From: Pyrus communis
Taxonomy: Eukaryota > Streptophyta > Magnoliopsida > Rosales > Rosaceae
Assembly: GCF_963583255.1 (NCBI RefSeq)
Contig: NC_084816.1
Location: forward strand, 17,843,100-17,907,099
Length of the DNA: 64,000 nucleotides
Direction: 5' to 3'
The translations under genes and the position numbers were made by a program. Below, piece after piece: positions 22,517 to 35,097 of this stretch. Below the pieces are notes generated by a model. That model was not told where the DNA came from and did no database searches. It was given only the letters and a program-made list of their open reading frames with translations. Each line of letters starts with the position of its first letter. The stretch's first letter is position 1.

Positions 22517-23199
22517 ATGGTGTCTTTTCTGGTGGTCGTTTGCTGATAAGGCTTTTTATGTTGGTCGATGGAGTTAACAATGTTACAGTAACATGGACAT
22601 TGTTTGACTTGTTTTGACATTATTTCCACCCTATTTGGCCATGGAAAGACAAATAGAGAAAAAGTAAGACAAAGCTGCTAGAAGGGAGACAACACTCTTA
22701 TAGATAATAGCATGCATATGTAAATAGATTAACATAATATACAAGTCAACAATCATAATAAACAGTACAAACAGATGAAACAACATGTATGATGCGCACA
22801 TATCTGACAAGTATAAACATAATCAAAATGTCAATAAATTAAGCAAAGTATACTAGCCAACAAGCAGTTAAATGGACACAATTAAATACACACTGCAATC
22901 ATTAGAAGAAGTGGAGACTCTCCATAAGATTGTACTTATTATACTTAAAAGAAGTGGAAACTCCTCCAAAATTAAAAGGCGGTTAGTAATATGTTCAACA
23001 AAAATAAACGATTTAAAAAGAAAATCAAGTATCCTATAGTAAGTGGATAAGATGTTATAGAATTAATAGAACTAAATAAAATGACTTAAAAAACCTAAAC
23101 ATCATCGACAAACATAAAAAGCCTCATCTGTAACGACCACCACTTGATTGTTTGGATCTTGTAAAGCTTAATTCCTCTTCCAGTCCTACACCCTTCTCT
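22517..23199. other. Centre of the inverted duplication, unique spacer
   Basis: About 0.7 kb of AT-rich sequence between the two convergent arms. No gene, terminal repeat or RNA motif was recognised. A transcript from either arm that fails to terminate would cross it and enter the other arm in antisense. Confidence 0.5.
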
Positions 23200-25235
23200 T
23201 GTCCTCTATCATTCCCAGAAAGTAATCGTCTTCGTCACTATCACCATCATCCTCCAACTTTTAGTATCTTTATCCTCAGATGATGCACCATCATCAGAAA
23301 CAGAGGCACTTCCAACGGATTCACCTTCCACAAAGATAAAGACCATGCTGATAAACTCTACATGGTTCACTGCATACTCTGCAAATTTCTCCTTCAAATT
23401 TATCCCTTTTTTTGAATTGCTTATAGAGAGTCATGCACATGCTTTCTTTTGAGAGGAGGAGGAATTTGGGCAAATATGTCATTCAAGTCGGAATAGATAT
23501 CCTAATTTAGACAAATGTTGTGAACAAGACAGGGAAGTTTGATAGTTCCACTAGACCTGTATATCCTGGCTTGAGAGAGAATCATATGATATATGATATG
23601 AGCAAAAGGTACATGTGCTTCATTCATGATACACAAAATCACTTGACCTTCAATTTTTGTAGGTGCAGGGCAAGGATTGTTGAAGAAATTGAGTGCAAGA
23701 AAGTTCTAGGTACAGCTAGAAATAGGTTTCTCACTTGTTCTCACAAAAATCCAGACTAAAATATTTGGCCAACTTCAGAAAGATTGTATAATCATCATGA
23801 GATGTGTAGGGAAGTTTCAGTACCTAACTAATAATTTGGGGAGAGAACTTGATGAACTTTCCTCTGATATACACCACATGGTCGTTTTCAAAAACGCATG
23901 TGGAAAGTTGCTATAGAATCCTTGGACGATAGACAGGTTGAAGTTCTTTGGAGGAGTATTCACTGCATGTTGGAGATATTTGTGGGACCATGGTTTTCTG
24001 CCCCATGACACGTGGCACATTGGGGTGAAAAGGGCCAGAATGCTAATAGCCCATAAGGCATAGTTCGACAGTCTTAGTCCAACATGCTAGATTTAAGCCC
24101 ATTGAAAATGTTAGTTCTCGTACTAGACTTGTATATCCTGGCTTGAGAGATAATCATATGATACATGATATGAGCAAAATGTAAGGTGCACCATTCATGA
24201 TACAAAAAATCACTTGACCTTCAATTTTTATAGGTGCGGGGCGAGGACTGTTGAAGACATTGAGTGTAAGAAAGTTCCAGGTACAACTATGAACAAGTTT
24301 CTCACAAAAATCCAAACTGAAATGTTTGGCTGACTTCAAAAAGACTGTATAATCATCATCAGATATGTAGGGAAGTTTTAGTTCCAAACTAATATTTGGG
24401 GAGAGAACTTGATGAACTTTCCTCTGACATATACCACATGATCGTTTTTCGAAAACACATGTGGAAAGTTGCTATAGAATCCTTGGACAAACATGTTGAA
24501 GTTCTTTGGAGGAGTATACACTGCATGCTGGAGATATTTGTGGGACCATGATTTTCTAGCCCATGACCTTGGGGTGAAAAGGGCTAGAATGCCAATGGTC
24601 CAGGTGTAGTCCGACAATCTTAGTCCAACATGCTAGGCTTAAGCCTATTGAAGATGTTACCTGTCGTAAGGAAACCCTAGTTCAAGTCAAATTAGGATAT
24701 CATAGGGATTTAGGCAACATAATCATAACACTAGGAGAATTAGATTCTTTCCTAGATATCTCCCAAATTAATTGGGATTACTTTCCTTACAAGACTCTCA
24801 AGATCTCTATAAATACCCCAGCCTGAGTATTTATCTACTGAAGTTTTTTATAATCCAAACTTTCTCTAGACTTTTCACTTCTCCAATATACACTTATTCT
24901 CTCTACGCCTAAAATACGCTCATCTTGCATATATGCTGCTATCTACGGGTAGACACATCCATGGAAACCCCATCTCTTAATGCCTCTCTAAAGGTTATTC
25001 GTCATCTAAGAATGCACTGGCACTCATACCTTCTCGCAACCCTGGAATGTTAGTGAATTCTACTTTCCTTTCTGAAACCATCGTCCACTTATAGACCTTC
25101 TGATACAAGTCTGCATTTGACTGAGTTTGGGATCGCAAATTTCCCTGAACACGATCATCCAAATAATTACCTGTTCTGTTAGCCTTTTGGTTGCCCTTAG
25201 ATGATCTTTTCTCGTGGCGTGATGGTGAGGCCATT
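23200..25235 (-). pseudogene. Right copy of a transposon-protein-like gene (putative plant transposon protein domain)
   Basis: Starts at ATG 25235 on the minus strand (MASPSRHEKRSSKGNQKANR). A basic head leads to KVYKWTMVSERKVEFTNIPG before a stop near 24995. Further down, a block has KYLQHAVYTPPKNFN, VQGFYSNFPHVF and HVVYVRGKFIKFSPQIL, then in another frame ELKLPYISDDDYTVFLKSAK. The 'F.eFYaN.p....vyVRGk.i.fsp' pattern is that of the putative plant transposon protein domain found in many repetitive plant ORFs (recognised from memory). The 3' end (23397-23209) is a decayed copy of the acidic tail of the left gene. Stops, frameshifts and a tandem duplication of its middle make it a pseudogene, or possibly an intron-containing gene now broken. 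The promoter side has a TATTTATAC TATA-like sequence near 25365-25375. Confidence 0.5.
23552..24668. repeat. Tandem duplication of about 570 bp within the right arm
   Basis: Two diverged copies of the same coding segment: about 23552-24120 and 24121-24668. Landmarks are CTAGACCTGTATATCCTGGC (23552) against CTAGACTTGTATATCCTGGC (24121), and CATGGTTTTCTGCCCCATGA against CATGATTTTCTAGCCCATGA. Both read the VQGFYSNFPH segment on the minus strand. Confidence 0.8.
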
Positions 25236-26160
25236 TGATTTGTTTTTTTTTTTCTTTTTTTCTTTAACACACACAAACTAGACCAAAGGAAAATAGGAAA
25301 CAAGAAAGAGGAAACTGCAACAGATTGAGAAAGTGAACAACCTAAGGTTTCTTCCCTTGGAGATGTCGAAGTATAAATACGTCATGATGGACGACCTTGA
25401 TCGTTTCTTGTCCAAACGTCCAAGAATCTGTAGGAAAACTTAATGAACATGACTCCACCATCTTTGAACGTGGTTGCTTAGTATTGGTAGATCAAATAAC
25501 ACATACACGGAGTCTAGAATAAACTATATCTTATGAGTATATTTTCTTGTAACCAGACAATGATGATAACAAAAGGAATGATATCATTCATTCAAGCAGA
25601 GAGGGTGATTATTATTTATTTTGAGTTAACTAACAAGCAACTGAGATATACTGCAAGACATATATTATTCAATATCTATACTCTTAACAAATTAGTTTAA
25701 AACAAGAATGACTTGCATTAAAAAACGTAACAAGATATCGTGTATTACTTTAATGATATCTAGTACTGCACTAGAATATCGAATAAGGGAAACTTGATGC
25801 CATTTTTAACCCTCGAGACAAGTCTGACTTCCAAGTTGGACTAATTTCTTGAAGAAACCTTGTTTAAGCATGAAGATACTATTACATCTTGCATAATAAG
25901 AAACATAATGATTTTCCCCCTTTTCGTTGTTATTTTGGAGTACATTTATGGAAGCAATAGGCAGTCACATAAGATTAATTGAATTTAAAGAGGCATTTTG
26001 GCCATATGAAGCATGTATTATACAGAAAATAACTGTCTTCATACCTAAAACAGGACCAAGGTTCATCTAGAACCATTACCAGTGAAGACATCCTAAACCA
26101 TCACTAAGTACTCATATATTCAGATAGGTGTTGTCATGTTGCACAACATGATACTTTCAG
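25130..26160 (-). repeat. Right arm (outer part) of 8 kb inverted duplication
   Basis: Reverse complement of 18240-19286, carrying the promoter, leader and start of the right gene copy. Beyond about 26160 the similarity to the left flank fades, so this is the outer limit as judged by eye. Confidence 0.75.
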
Positions 26161-26884
26161 GACATGTAAAATTTTTAATGATGAAAACTGTCCATTGCAA
26201 GGGTGACTTCTCAGTTGTTAAGCTTCAATACACCCATAATTTCTCAGGGATATCTCAATTGCTACAACAATGTAAATCAGACTGGAAGGAATGATGACAG
26301 AATGGAAACTTCAGTGAATGAACATGTGATATTTGAGTAGTATGGAACTACAATCAAGTATCAGAGTACATCAAGCTTCTTGTGGTATAGATAAGATCCG
26401 AATAGAGAACATGAGTATCACAAGAGCACCCAAAGATTTAGTTCAACGTTTAAGTACCAGACTAGATGTTTCAGCAGTCTTTCTATTAGAGATGTGGTTG
26501 AAGAAAAATTATATGCAGGAACTAAGAAGTTACTGATAGATACACAAATCTCATGACAATTGGTCATAAACATATATTTTTCAGTAGTTATGCTCTTAAA
26601 AAAAAAAAAAAAAAAAAACCTTTTTGCTTGATTTATACATTTTGATCACATGCTCTTAGAAAAAATTACTAAACAACTGTCCAGATCCATAGGCCAAAGT
26701 TAACAGAGGTGAGGAACCTTGAATATCAGTGATGAGTTCCTTTATTTTTGAACAAATGATAATATAGCCTAAGATTTTCTCGTTGTGACTTGCTAGTGCT
26801 TTTCATCTTTTAAAGTGAAAGAACTGATACTTGTGTGCAGTGATTAAAAATTTGGCGATTGATGCTACTCCTTCACAACAATTG
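26161..26884. other. Intergenic sequence, nothing recognised
   Basis: AT-rich, with a poly-A run near 26598-26617. The open frames are short and without motif. Confidence 0.45.
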
Positions 26885-27638
26885 TAGACATGGTAATTTT
26901 TTACATGATCTGTTAACACGATACGAAAATAACAGATTTTGGGTCAACACGATAACTAATCAGATCATTATCGGGTCACATGATGAGGACCCGTTAATAA
27001 TGGGTCACATGATGAGGACCTGTTAATAATGGGTCCTTAACATGTTTACACGAGAGTAATATGCGGGTAACCCGTTTTGACATGTTAAGAAACAAGTTAT
27101 TTTGATGATTTTAATTTTTTTAAACAACTAAAAACAATTACTATAAAATACAATAGTCATAGAGAATATGTATATATGTATATTAATTTGTATTATTGTA
27201 TTGTTATTCTATATAAATTTAAAAATTTATTTTTTATTTATTTTTTATTTCTATAGTATACTATAGGCAAGTAATGAGATTACAAAATTATAAAACACCT
27301 TAAACATAAAAATATCAAGTAAAAATACCAAAGCATTGAAAATAGAAATATCAAGTAATTTAAAAATACCAAACACATGTGAATGGTTGACGATGTTCGG
27401 TTTTTTATTCTTAGTTTATGTGCAAGAGAGTGTTAATGTGGAAAGCATTAATGAAAACATTGTCAATATAACTCTTGAAGACGATATATCAAGCCAAAGT
27501 TCCAATACTATTTTCTTAATGATTGATGAAAATTGAAGGGTTTTATTGTTAAAAATGTGCAGGGTTTCTCAACCTTGAAACGCAACTCCCTTTATTTTGC
27601 ATATCTTTAAATATTTGGTATTTTGTAGTAATGTACTA
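26885..27638. mobile_element. Truncated hAT-like element copy
   Basis: Begins TAGACATGGTAATTTTTTAC and carries the hAT-typical string of CGGGTCA/ACCCGTTA-like motifs (26940-27080). It then aligns closely, to about 27638, with the longer element at 35585-38167 (both contain GTGTTAATGTGGAAAGCATT and CAACCTTGAAACGCAACTCC). It stops abruptly, lacking the right end. A short frame ending LEDDISSQSSNTIFLMIDEN may be the tail of a lost transposase. Confidence 0.6.
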
Positions 27639-28964
27639 CCTGGGCTTTAAGCCATTCGAAGGAAGAATCGAAAGGGCGATCCGGAAATCAGCCGAGGGAG
27701 CATAATCAAGACATTTTGTGTTCGATTTCCAGACATATTTCGCTCACACCCTATGTTTTAAACATTGCTAGGCCGTTATCAAGCGTCGGGTAGGGTCCTA
27801 ATTGGTGGCCTAGGGTTTTTTTTTTTTTTTTTCTTATCTTAATTATTAAATTTATTATATGACATATAAATAAGTGCATATTTATACTTAAAACAAATAA
27901 ATAAATAAAAACTATACTTCTAATGGGGAAACATAAAATGCATGCAAAATATAAATCAATTATAAAGTACTACAATTTGTTGACAACATCAAAGAGCTAT
28001 GGCAAAGATAGACGAACACATCGCATCCTTGGTTTTCTTTTTTTGTTTGGGAAAGAGTGAGTCAAGATTCAAAGTCCATTAAAAAAAAAAAGACAATCAC
28101 CTATTCCACCTAGGCCCGCTTAGGCGCCATACCTGATTTTCTAACCGACTAGTATTTAATCGTGGTGCTGGCCAGCTGTATAAACCCTTTTTTAGAACAT
28201 CGATTCACACTGCTTTCATCATCTGTCCTTCGCCTTTCTTCATTGGTCATTAGACTGCATATTTTTCATCAATCTATAGAATTAAAAATAAAATTTAAAA
28301 ACTTCAAACGAATTGGTTGACAAACTAGCTCTTAAGTTTTAATTTTGTACCAAAATGTAGTGAAGACTTATAGAAACCTAAAGTATTCCACTGTCCAAGT
28401 CGAAGTCCATATTGAAAGCTACCAATTTGTATTTACTACAACGGATGATATTAAGATTTTACTAGTCTCTAAGAGAGGAATACGACTTGCTGGAATACAC
28501 CCACCAGTTTTCCAATGGTGGAAAGTACTGCCCTTTGCTTCTAGGAGAGTCAGCTGGACCTTGAGTTGGAAGTGGTATGGTGGAGCGCGGTCCTTTTCTT
28601 TGAGTTGTTGAAATTCCCACGTGCCTCAACAAATTCTGTTTCTTTCTTGCACAGGTAGGGATGGAGGTTGAGATATTCACAGCACCGCGACAATTTAATG
28701 AGCGAGCCAACTTCGTCCCTGAACTCAAGTCTTCCCCTTGACCCATGTATCCTATCAAGGAAAGGGTGATTGACGGGACCAGACTTTACATCTCTTTCTT
28801 GCCAATTGGCTTTTTCTTTGTATGATTGTGTACCCAAAACTCATTTAGAACTGAAAGCAGTAGAAAAGTGGAGAAAAAGAAAATCCAAACCTCAAAACTC
28901 TAAAGTGTAATTGTATCAGTATCAATGTGACTCCTTATTGTCTTTAAAGTGTTGCGGTCATTTG
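27639..28964. other. Intergenic sequence with an unassigned decayed segment
   Basis: A poly-T run lies at about 27818-27832. At 27770-28130 sequence with GGTGGCCTAGGG and CACCTAGGCCCGCTTAGGCG suggests a decayed repeat. From about 28340 to 28840 overlapping minus-strand frames are unusually long but share no motif I recognise. They may be a gene fragment or a transposon remnant. Confidence 0.35.
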
Positions 28965-29267
28965 TGAAAGAATTTAAGCTAGGGTTGTAAACATTGATTG
29001 CATAAACTCAACTCAATTAATTATGAGTAAGGTATGGACTTCATTTTATAGAGATTACAAGATGAGGTTGGTTACAGTATAAACATATCATCTGATTACA
29101 TTTGAAATTCAAAACTAAGTTACACATGAGTTTTAGATAAGGAAGGATTGTGATTCCTTTCTATCTGTTGAAGAGGTTGAAGAGTATCCAACTTGTGTAG
29201 CTGACTTGGAGAGACCTTTACCATGCATTTCTGACGTGGAGAGAGATCTTGAATAGTTGGTTTATCA
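28965..29267 (-). repeat. 3' LTR of copia element
   Basis: 303 bp. On the plus strand it reads TGAAAGAATTTAAGC to GTTGGTTTATCA. The differences from the other LTR are near 29029, 29049 and 29103. Confidence 0.95.
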
Positions 29268-32200
29268 CGCCCCCGCAAGCTGAGTGGGCGTTGACAAACA
29301 GGAAGCTTGGAAATGAGATAACTAAAACGAGCTGTGGATAAACCCTTGGTTAAGAGATCTGCGATTTGGTCAGCAGATGAAACATATCCCACAACCAGTT
29401 CATTGCGAATTACTTTTTCTCTAACATAATGATAATCAACTTCCACATGACACATACGAGCCTGATAGACTGGATTGGAAGCTACTACCAATGCACTGAT
29501 ATTGTCACATCACAATCGTGGTGGATTGAGAGGCAGATGAAGATCACGGAATATGTGGCGGAACCAAGACAAAGTGGTAGAGGTATAGGCCATTTGTCGA
29601 TACTCAGCCTCTGTACTGGAGCGAGACACACCTCTTTGTTTTTTAGAACTCCAAGAGATTAAGTTATCCCCTAGAAAAATGCAATGACCACCAGTGGAGC
29701 GACGATCATCGGGGTCACCAGCATAATCTGCATCTGCAAAGGCTGTTAGGGACAACGAACTGGGTTTGTAAACTATACCGCGATCATGAGTGGCTTTCAA
29801 ATAGCGAAGAATGCACTTGACTGCAGCCCAATGTGTAGTGGTGGGTGAATTCATATACTGACAGACTTGATTTACAGCGAAAGCAATGTCAGGCCGTGTG
29901 AATAAGAGGTATTGGAGAGCCCCAACAACACTTCAAAAAATTGTACCATCATCCAAGGGCTCACCCTCATACAGACTAAGCTTGCGGCCAGGGAGGGCTG
30001 AAGTAGACAATGGTTTGGCGTCAGCCATTTTAGTGCGTTTGAGTAGGTCCAGGATATATTTTGACTGTGTTAAATACATGGCCGTCGATGTTCTCGTAAT
30101 TTCCATTCCCAAAAAATAATGCAAGGCCCCAAGGTCCTTCATTGAAAATTTGTTTCCCAATTGTTGAATCAATGTGGAGATGTGGGATGGATTATTACCT
30201 GTAACAAGAATGTCATCAACGTAGATGAGTAAATAAATAACAGTAGTTCCATTGAAGTAAATGAACAGTGAAGAATCTGCCATTGATGCATGAAAGCCGA
30301 GCTTTTCCAAATGTTGAGAGAAGCACTGAAACTAGGCACGGGGGGCCTGTTTTAAGCCGTATAAAGATCGTCAAATATGACATACATGTGCTGGAAATTG
30401 TGGATCGACAAAGCTAGAAGGTTGGCGCATGTATACTTCCTCAGTTAAAGAACCATGGAGAAACGCATTTTTGACATCAAGCTGCCATATTTGCCAATTA
30501 AAATGAAGAGCCACGGAGAGAATAAGTCTGACGGTAGCATGAGTGACGACAGGACTAAACGTCTCGCTGTAATCGATTCCTTCTTGTTGACAAAAACCAT
30601 TGGCAACAAGACGTGCTTTAAATCTTTCAATGGAACCATCAGATTTTTTTACGTTTAATACGGTACACCCATTTAGTTGGTAAAACATTCATGGCAGAAT
30701 GAAAAGGAACTAGGGACCACGTTCCTGTTTGTTGTAGAGCATTGAACTCTTCTGCCATTGCCATACGCCATTAAGGGTACCTATTTGCCTGTGTAAAACA
30801 AGTGGGCTCAACTATTTCATTAGTCACATCAGAAATAAGCACATATTTGGGATTTGGTTTTTGAATGCCATCCTTTGAACGTGTGACCATGGAGTGAACA
30901 GGTTGAATGTGTCCTGGAAAGGAAGATGAGACAGGTGCAACTCCTATTGCATTCGTAGAGGATAGGATTGGGGAAAGGGCAGGTATAGAGTGTACAGGTG
31001 AGATGGGTAATGGTGATGGAATAGGATTGTTTAATATAGGTGAATAGGTAAGATGAGGTTGTGTGGATGATATAGTGGGAGGGATGGGGGGGGGGGGGTG
31101 TGGATTTAGTGGGAAAGTAGGTGGAATAGGGTTAGGTTGTGTGGATGTTATGGTGTGATGCATGGGATGGTGCGGGTTTTGAGGGAAAGTAGGAGAAATA
31201 GGGTTAGGTTGGGTGGATAGTAAGGTGGGATGCGGATTTGGTGGGAAAGTAATGGAGCTAGGATTCCTAGGGTGATTTATTAAAGGATAGGGATCAATGG
31301 TCAGTACCGTAGATGACTAGGAGGATGAAGGCTTTGTAGAAATGGATTCTTTGTAGGGAAAAGTGGTTTCATCAAATAAGACATGACGTGACAAAAATAT
31401 GCGACCCGTGGACATATCTAAACACCTATAACCTTGTTGATTTAATGAATAACCTAAGAAAATGCAACGTTTGGAACGAAATTGTAACTTATTAGTATTA
31501 TAGGGACGAAGATATGGAAAACATGCACACCCAAAAACTTTAAGAAAATCATATTTAGGAGATTTTTGAAACAACTTTTGGAATGGAGATTCATCATGGA
31601 GAACTCTAGTTGGTAAACGATTGATCAAATAAGTTGTTGTATGAAAAGCATCATCCCAAAATGAAGTTGGTAAGGATGAATGAGCAAGTAGTGTGAGACC
31701 AATTTCAACTATATGACGATGTTTACGTTCAGAAATGCCGTTTTGTTCGGGATGATGTGGACATGTAAAGCGATGTAAAACTCCATGTTGAGTCAAAAAG
31801 GTTTTAAAAGTGTTGTTTACGTACTCTCCTCCTCCATCGATTTGGAGTGATTTAATTTTAGTATTAAACATGTTTTCAACCAGTTTCTTGAATGACACAA
31901 AAGTAGAAGAAACATCGGATTTTAATTTTAATGGATATAACCAAGAGTAGCGGGAATAATCATCAATAAATACTACATAATATTTAAAACCATTGATAGA
32001 AAATGAAGGTGAAGTCCATACATCGGAATGAACCAATTCTAATGGAGACAAATACCTAGAGGCTGACAATTGAAAAGGTAACTTGTGGCTCTTACCCATG
32101 GGACATGAGTGACAGAACTCATTAGTGACAACGCCTTTAATGGGCAATTTATTCCTAGAAACCAAACTTTTTAAAATATGAGTAGATGGATGACCTAACC

Positions 32201-33733
32201 TAGAGTGCCAAATTGAATTGGACACTTTAGTACCTAAAAATGCAGACACGCCTTTATTTGATGATGAAACACCAGAGAAGGGGTAGAAACCATTTCTACT
32301 CGGGCCTTGTAAAAGCATCCTCCCCGTGTGAAGGTCCTGAACAGAATACGAATTAGGATATAAGGATAGAGAGCAGTTATTTTCATTTGTAAAGCGATGG
32401 ATGGAAATAATATTGGTTGATGCATGTGGGCATAGGAGGGTATTGGGTAATCTAAATGTGGAGTTAGGTGTACGAATGCAAGTGTTGCCTATGTGTGAAA
32501 TTGTCAAACCTGTTCCACCAACAACTCCATTGACTTGGTCCATGCCATTATAAGGATGAGGATTTGAAATACTGGCAGAATTATTTGTGATGTGAGCATT
32601 GGCCCCTGAGTCAAACAACCACTCCTGTATGGCAGGTGCTGTGGCAGAAGCAGAAGGTGTCGTAGCAGCAAAAGCTTGCAATTGGGGTGCAGAGACGCGT
32701 CCCTCATAAGACATGTTTAGGCGGTTGAAACAGTCGATCGCAGAATGGCCATGACGATTACAGATTTGACATTAAATGCGTCCAGTAGTGAAAGTACCCT
32801 GGGAAGGAGCTGTGCCGAGAATCCCATCATTTTGGCGAGAGTGGAAGCCTGGGTGGGGGTTAGACCCGTGGTGAGAGTGAGACCCTTGATTAGAGTTGGA
32901 CCCTTGGTGAGAGTGAGGAGAGTTGCAGTGGCGATTGGAAGATCCACGACCACTATTGAAATGACTATAACCTCGAAACCCAGTAGAGGATCCTCGTCCT
33001 CGAAAAGATGCAGGTGCACGGTTGCCATGGCGGCCTGCTACAAGGGCAGTGAGGCCGTTGTTAGTACCAAATGCAGAATGCATTTTCTGTCGTCTTTCAG
33101 CGCCAAGGAGAAGTGCTTCCAAAGCACTGTAGGTAATGGCCTCATCATGAGCTTGGGCTGAGGCAACAGTGCTTTCATAGGCACGGCCTACGTTGTTGAG
33201 AATGATGGCAACAACGTCGGAGTCTGAAATAGGAGCACCAGAGAGAGGGAGAGAGTATCTGCGAGACAATTAATTTTATCCAAAAATTCAGAAATGGAAG
33301 AATCACCTCTGTGAGTATTCATCAATTCACTGCGGAGTTGGAGAAGACGACCGGTTGACTGAGAAGCATATCGATCATGTAGGGTTGTTCATGCAAAATG
33401 GGAGCTAGTTTTCCCAATTAAAGCAGCAAGTACGGTAGGGTAAACAGAAGAGTTGATCCAGGACATAACAGTGGCATCCTGTTGGATCCAAGTTTCGAAG
33501 TCGGGATTGACTGTGTCAGTGATGTTGCCATCATCATCTTTCAGGAATGCTGGAGGACACTTACTGGTTCCTTCTACAAAGGAAACAAGATTGCGACTGC
33601 GGAGGAGAGGTAGCATTTGGGCGTGCCAGAGAGGGTAGTTAGTACGATCAAGTTTGATCGTGAGAAAATTGGAGACATTTGGGAGGGGAATGGGAGAGGA
33701 AGAATGAGAAGCCATGGAAGGAGAGAAAAACAA
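29120..33733 (-). pseudogene. Copia gag-pol polyprotein, frameshifted
   Basis: Gag starts at 33716-33733 (MASHSSSPIPLPNVSNFLTI) and breaks at 33389. It resumes at 33269 and lacks an obvious intact CCHC knuckle. The longest block (32714-31317, 465 residues) holds protease WLFDSGANAHIT, the GAG-pre-integrase zinc region (WHSRLGHPS... CHSCPMGKSH) and the integrase core with DVW, FIDDYSRYSW, QIDGGGEY and PEQNGISERKHR. A stop follows, then a proline-rich linker with MVTRSKDGIQKP. Reverse transcriptase is split: [20 protein letters not shown] and [12 protein letters not shown] at 30688-30371, then LLIYVDDILVTGNN at 30310-29933. RNase H is at 29854-29510 (AFADADYAGD, STEAEYRQMA), and the DQIADLLTKGL tail ends near the LTR. 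Confidence 0.9.
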
Positions 33734-33768
33734 AAATTCTGTCGTTAGACTTCAGCTCAGAGATACCA

Positions 33769-34071
33769 TGAAAGAATTTAAGCTAGGGTTGTAAACATTG
33801 ATTGCATAAACTCAACTCAATTAATTATGAGTGAGGTATGGACTTCATTATATAGAGATTACAAGATGAGGTTGGTTACAGTATAAACATATCATCTGAT
33901 TACAATTGAAATTCAAAACTAAGTTACACATGAGTTTTAGATAAGGAAGGATTGTGATTCCTTTCTATCTGTTGAAGAGGTTGAAGAGTATCCAACTTGT
34001 GTAGCTGACTTGGAGAGACCTTTACCATGCATTTCTGACGTGGAGAGAGATCTTGAATAGTTGGTTTATCA
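33769..34071 (-). repeat. 5' LTR of copia element
   Basis: 303 bp, paired with 28965-29267. It is followed on the plus strand by the ATTTG duplication. Confidence 0.95.
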
Positions 34072-34444
34072 ATTTGAAATGCTATCATAGTTATATATGC
34101 ACATTGTCTTGCGTTTTTTTCTTCATATTTTCAAATTTGAATAATCAACAAAGAATTATAGTTTGAAAGTTTCCACTGATGCTGTCAAGAATAAAAATGC
34201 ATAGCATATTGTGTTCTTAATATTTTCACGTGTAGTATATCTGGGTGTATGTGTAATATGGACAGCCAAAAGAGCAACACAGAAGGATTCAATATTAAAA
34301 TAGCTTTTTGTTTTCTTACATTCGTTTTTCGTTCTTTTCTTTTCTTTTACAAATTAAATATATAGTAATCATATGTATTTTATTTAGCATGTAAATAATA
34401 CATATTAAATTTAATACATTGTTCACGTATCTTTTCTAGATATT

Positions 34445-35005
34445 TCATAACTGGGAAGTAATAAGGAATGCGACATCCCTACACAACGTGGTTAAAAAGT
34501 TTGTCAAAGATACTAAATCAGGAAGTTCAATTTCGGCAGAGCTCAATGCGTTTTCGCAATGAACAATTTCGTCTTGTACTTGTGTGAGTATTTGGGAGAC
34601 CGATTTGTCATTATCTTTGATACCTCTCACTGAGAAAGCAAAACCGTCTACGGCAAAATCATATGAATCTGCACATTGTTTTACTGCTTCGAAGCCCTTA
34701 GCAATACCTTTGCCGGTGGTATTGAGCGCATTGACAAAGAAAGCTTTGCTTTTTTGAGCATTTGTTAGTGCTAATTTAACAATGGCTGTATCAAGATCTT
34801 TGAGATTAGATGCTGATCGAGTTGGAATATCTTTCCAAAGAGATTTTACACATTGATTGTAGTTGTAGCCGAATCGGTCTTGGGTTTGCTTGCAAACACT
34901 ACTAATCAATGAAGACGTTGTTGCATTTATAAATGGTGTTGGAGACGATGAGAGACATAAGAGCAAGGATGCAATGAAAGTTGCATATCCAATTGAGGAG
35001 TCCAT
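34445..35005 (-). CDS. Pectin methylesterase/invertase inhibitor (PMEI) domain protein
   Basis: A 186-residue secreted protein without introns. Residues 1-28 form a signal peptide (YATFIASLLLCLSSSP), so it should enter the apoplast. The PMEI domain fills the rest: Cys38 and Cys52 (SSVCKQTQ... NYNQCVKSL) make the first pair, Cys111 and Cys150 (VKQCADSYDFAV and IVHCENAL) the second, as in the family, with an extra Cys175. The helical DLDTAIVKLALTNA and CADSYDFAVDGF segments are typical. The family blocks either pectin methylesterases or acid invertases in the cell wall; sequence alone does not say which. A TATA box (minus strand TATAAAT, 35091-35097) lies about 86 bp upstream of the ATG. The copia element ends only ~370 bp past its stop. 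Confidence 0.88.
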   Translation of the reverse strand: MDSSIGYATFIASLLLCLSSSPTPFINATTSSLISSVCKQTQDRFGYNYNQCVKSLWKDIPTRSASNLKDLDTAIVKLALTNAQKSKAFFVNALNTTGKGIAKGFEAVKQCADSYDFAVDGFAFSVRGIKDNDKSVSQILTQVQDEIVHCENALSSAEIELPDLVSLTNFLTTLCRDVAFLITSQL

Positions 35006-35090
35006 TGCTCAAGGTGTATATTTCTTAAATTGATGCTAAAGTGATCACAAATTATTTGTTTGATTTAAGCAATGGATGAATGGAGATCAT

Positions 35091-35097
35091 ATTTATA
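35091..35097 (-). promoter_or_regulatory. TATA box of the PMEI gene
   Basis: TATAAAT on the minus strand, about 86 bp before the start codon at 35005. Confidence 0.55.

Larger units (their letters stand above)
28965..34071 (-). mobile_element. Ty1/copia LTR retrotransposon, structurally complete, coding region broken
   Basis: 5107 bp with two 303 bp LTRs and perfect ATTTG duplications (28960-28964 and 34072-34076). Read on the minus strand the order is LTR, tRNA-Met type primer site (TGGTATCTCTGAGC, 33755-33768), gag, protease, integrase, reverse transcriptase, RNase H, a purine-rich tract (GCTTGCGGGGGCG, 29268-29280) and LTR. Protease-integrase-RT order defines copia. The LTRs differ at 3 of 303 positions by eye, so insertion was recent. 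Several stops or frameshifts in the polyprotein mean it could move only in trans. Confidence 0.95.

Noticed and set aside
28462..28837. Minus-strand overlapping frames as a host gene exon
   Set aside because: No recognised domain and no convincing splice partners; kept only as an unassigned segment.
32745..33161. 138-residue plus-strand frame opposite copia gag
   Set aside because: Antisense shadow of a glycine/serine/histidine-rich gag region.
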